A DNA stretch of 31,729 nucleotides from an uncultured Bacilli bacterium (GTDB lineage Bacteria > Bacillota_I > Bacilli_A > RF39 > UBA660), in contig CAKPHO010000012.1 in assembly GCA_934162195.1 (NCBI GenBank), positions 1-31,729 of the forward strand, written 5' to 3'. This document shows positions 30,573 to 31,729 of the stretch, in pieces (position 1 is the stretch's first letter; each line of letters begins with the position of its first letter). The notes beneath the pieces are model-generated. The model was not told where the DNA came from, did not search any database, and saw only the letters and a list, made by a program, of their open reading frames with translations. The translations under genes were made by a program, and so were the position numbers.

Positions 30573-31493
30573 TCACTCCTCAAATCTATCAAATGTAATA
30601 TTCTTAATTAAACCCTCTTTAATATCACTCATTATTATTTGAATTACCTTATCATAATCTATTTCTCCACCTTTAATAAGACAACCTCTTTTTTTACCTA
30701 TGATATCTAAAGTATTAATAATATCTTCATCTATCTCTTTTATACCATAACGACTTTCTAATTTTTCCGGATAATATCTTTGTAAAGTTCTTAAGAAATA
30801 TTCAATTACTTCATATATTGGTAATATTTCTTCCCTGATTGCTGTAAAACACGCTAAATTAAAAGCTACTGTTTCTTCTTCTAATTTAGGCCATAAAATA
30901 CCCGGTGTATCTAAAAGCTCAACATCATCATTAATTCTAATCCAGTTTAGATTCTTTGTAACTCCTGGTTTATTACCAACATTAACAGCTTTTTTCCCTA
31001 CCAAACGATTAATCAGTGTTGATTTTCCAGCATTAGGAACACCAATAATTAATACTCTAGCACGCTTTTCATTCATGCCTTTATTTGCACGTTTTAGATT
31101 AGTCTCACTCATAAGTTCCTTAGTTTTACTAAACAAAGGCTTTAAGTTAGGATTATGTTCTAAATCAAGACATACTATTTCTTCACCTTTAGATTCATAA
31201 TATCTAATCCATTTCTCTGTCTCTACTTTATCACATAAATCCATTTTTGTAAAAACTAAAATACGTGGTTTATTAGTAACCTTTACATCTAAATTTCTAA
31301 CACGAGTTGAGTATGGTATTCTAGCATCAATAACTTCATATACAACATCAATTGCATCTATGTTTTCATTTATCAATCTTTTTGTTTTGGCCATATGACC
31401 TGGATACCAGTTAATTCCGACTTTAGTTAACTTTTCTTCTTGATTGTTATTTTTCTTTTCTGCTCTGAGTTTTCTTTTTTGGTACATATCCAT
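30573..31493 (-). CDS. rbgA: Ribosome biogenesis GTPase RbgA (YlqF)
   Basis: Circularly permuted GTPase required for late assembly of the 50S subunit. About 306 aa from the ATG at 31493 (ribosome site AAGGAAGTGA inside the preceding stop region). Order of motifs is G4 (FTKMDL) first, then G1 (GVPNAGKST) and G3 (DTPGIL), after the INWYPGHMAKTKR segment near the N-terminus, which is typical. A C-terminal ANTAR-like helical domain follows (KRGCLIKGGEIDYDKV). It stands upstream of mrnC-rlmB-sigH, a different placement from the Bacillus ylqF locus near rnhB. Stop is UGA. Confidence 0.95.
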   Translation of the reverse strand: MDMYQKRKLRAEKKNNNQEEKLTKVGINWYPGHMAKTKRLINENIDAIDVVYEVIDARIPYSTRVRNLDVKVTNKPRILVFTKMDLCDKVETEKWIRYYESKGEEIVCLDLEHNPNLKPLFSKTKELMSETNLKRANKGMNEKRARVLIIGVPNAGKSTLINRLVGKKAVNVGNKPGVTKNLNWIRINDDVELLDTPGILWPKLEEETVAFNLACFTAIREEILPIYEVIEYFLRTLQRYYPEKLESRYGIKEIDEDIINTLDIIGKKRGCLIKGGEIDYDKVIQIIMSDIKEGLIKNITFDRFEE

Positions 31494-31506
31494 TTTAATC
31501 ACTTCC

Positions 31507-31729
31507 TTATTCATCACTATTATTTTCACTTAAATATTTATTATAAAATTCATCCATTGAAGAAATGTATTTTTGATCTTGTATAACTCTAAACTTTTCA
31601 TACTCTTTTTCTGCTTTTTCTACTGCTTCTTTATGAGATATACTGCCACTATTATTTAATATTTCTTTTCTTCTAAATTTTAATAAATCATCAGTTGCAT
31701 CTATCCAATCCTTCATTGTCATTACATGT
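31507..31729 (-). CDS. RhuM-family protein, C-terminal end only (partial)
   Basis: The frame is open to the right edge (HVMTMKDW is read through the first in-window ATG), so this is the end of a longer gene. The visible part, MTMKDWIDATDDLLKFRRKE, then SGSISHKEAVEKAEKEYEKF, then RVIQDQKYISSMDEFYNKYL, matches the characteristic tail of virulence-associated RhuM proteins (M-x-x-W-x-x-x-D-x-x-L ... A-E-x-E-Y-E-K-F-R-x-x-Q-D). RhuM proteins occur in pathogenicity islands and mobile regions; molecular function is unknown. Its stop lies 13 bases before the rbgA start. Confidence 0.8.
   Translation of the reverse strand, partial: HVMTMKDWIDATDDLLKFRRKEILNNSGSISHKEAVEKAEKEYEKFRVIQDQKYISSMDEFYNKYLSENNSDE

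Noticed and set aside
1..31729. Use of the Mycoplasma code (UGA = Trp)
   Set aside because: UGA ends the DUF1653, rbgA and CPBP genes in the right places and UGG codes Trp throughout, so the standard code applies.

Overview
This is an AT-rich window, almost all coding, with about 35 protein genes and nearly all of them on the minus strand; prsA is the one clear plus-strand gene. Gene order and content point to a low-GC Bacillota, probably an uncultured gut member of the class Bacilli (RF39 or Erysipelotrichales-like); that placement is inference from family resemblance and synteny only. UGA is used as a stop (DUF1653/recO overlap, rbgA, the CPBP protease) and Trp is UGG, so the code is standard and not the Mycoplasma code. 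Compact Bacillus-like promoters (TTGNNN, 16-18 bp, TATAAT, often with a TGN extension), GGTGA-type ribosome sites and hairpin-plus-U terminators that swallow stop codons are visible throughout.

Region 1 (1-10192) is translation and ribosome maintenance. Reading on the minus strand: pheS-pheT behind a canonical Phe T-box; yqfC-yqfD (sporulation-associated); then ybeY-era-yqzL-DUF1653-recO-yuiD-like; then a promoter and a very short T-box leader feeding an unknown 212-aa gene and glyS (cut by the left edge). This is a shrunken version of the Bacillus yqfC-yqfD-phoH-ybeY-dgkA-cdd-era-recO-gly block, without phoH, dgkA and cdd.

Region 2 (10193-17962) is accessory. It holds an unknown gene whose start codon lies in a perfect 10-3-10 inverted repeat, two tandem type IV-pilin-like genes with near-identical copies of one consensus promoter, a glycerophosphodiester phosphodiesterase, an overlapping three-gene unit (YfhO-like membrane protein, an unknown protein with an FTRDGNAR motif, a protein with faint ADP-ribosyltransferase features), and two tiny YjcZ-like membrane proteins.

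Region 3 (17963-31729) returns to household functions: prsA, recX, rpoZ; a nuclease-flavoured operon (DUF2779 double nuclease, a membrane protein with a decayed NERD-like domain, and a shrunken pyrimidine-nucleoside-phosphorylase homologue); a cell-wall block (alpha/beta hydrolase-murF-ddl, with dacA upstream); and an rRNA/sigma block rbgA-mrnC-rlmB-sigH-CPBP protease, with the C-terminal end of a RhuM-family protein at the right edge. yqfC, yqfD, the YjcZ-like peptides and a sigH in its Bacillus position suggest that the lineage sporulates or recently did.

The most interesting items are the very short glyS T-box, the palindrome over the 10.6-kb gene start, the duplicated pilin/promoter cassette, the apparently non-catalytic nucleoside phosphorylase relative, and the YfhO/ART-like triad. 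No CRISPR array, insertion sequence, rRNA or tRNA gene was seen.
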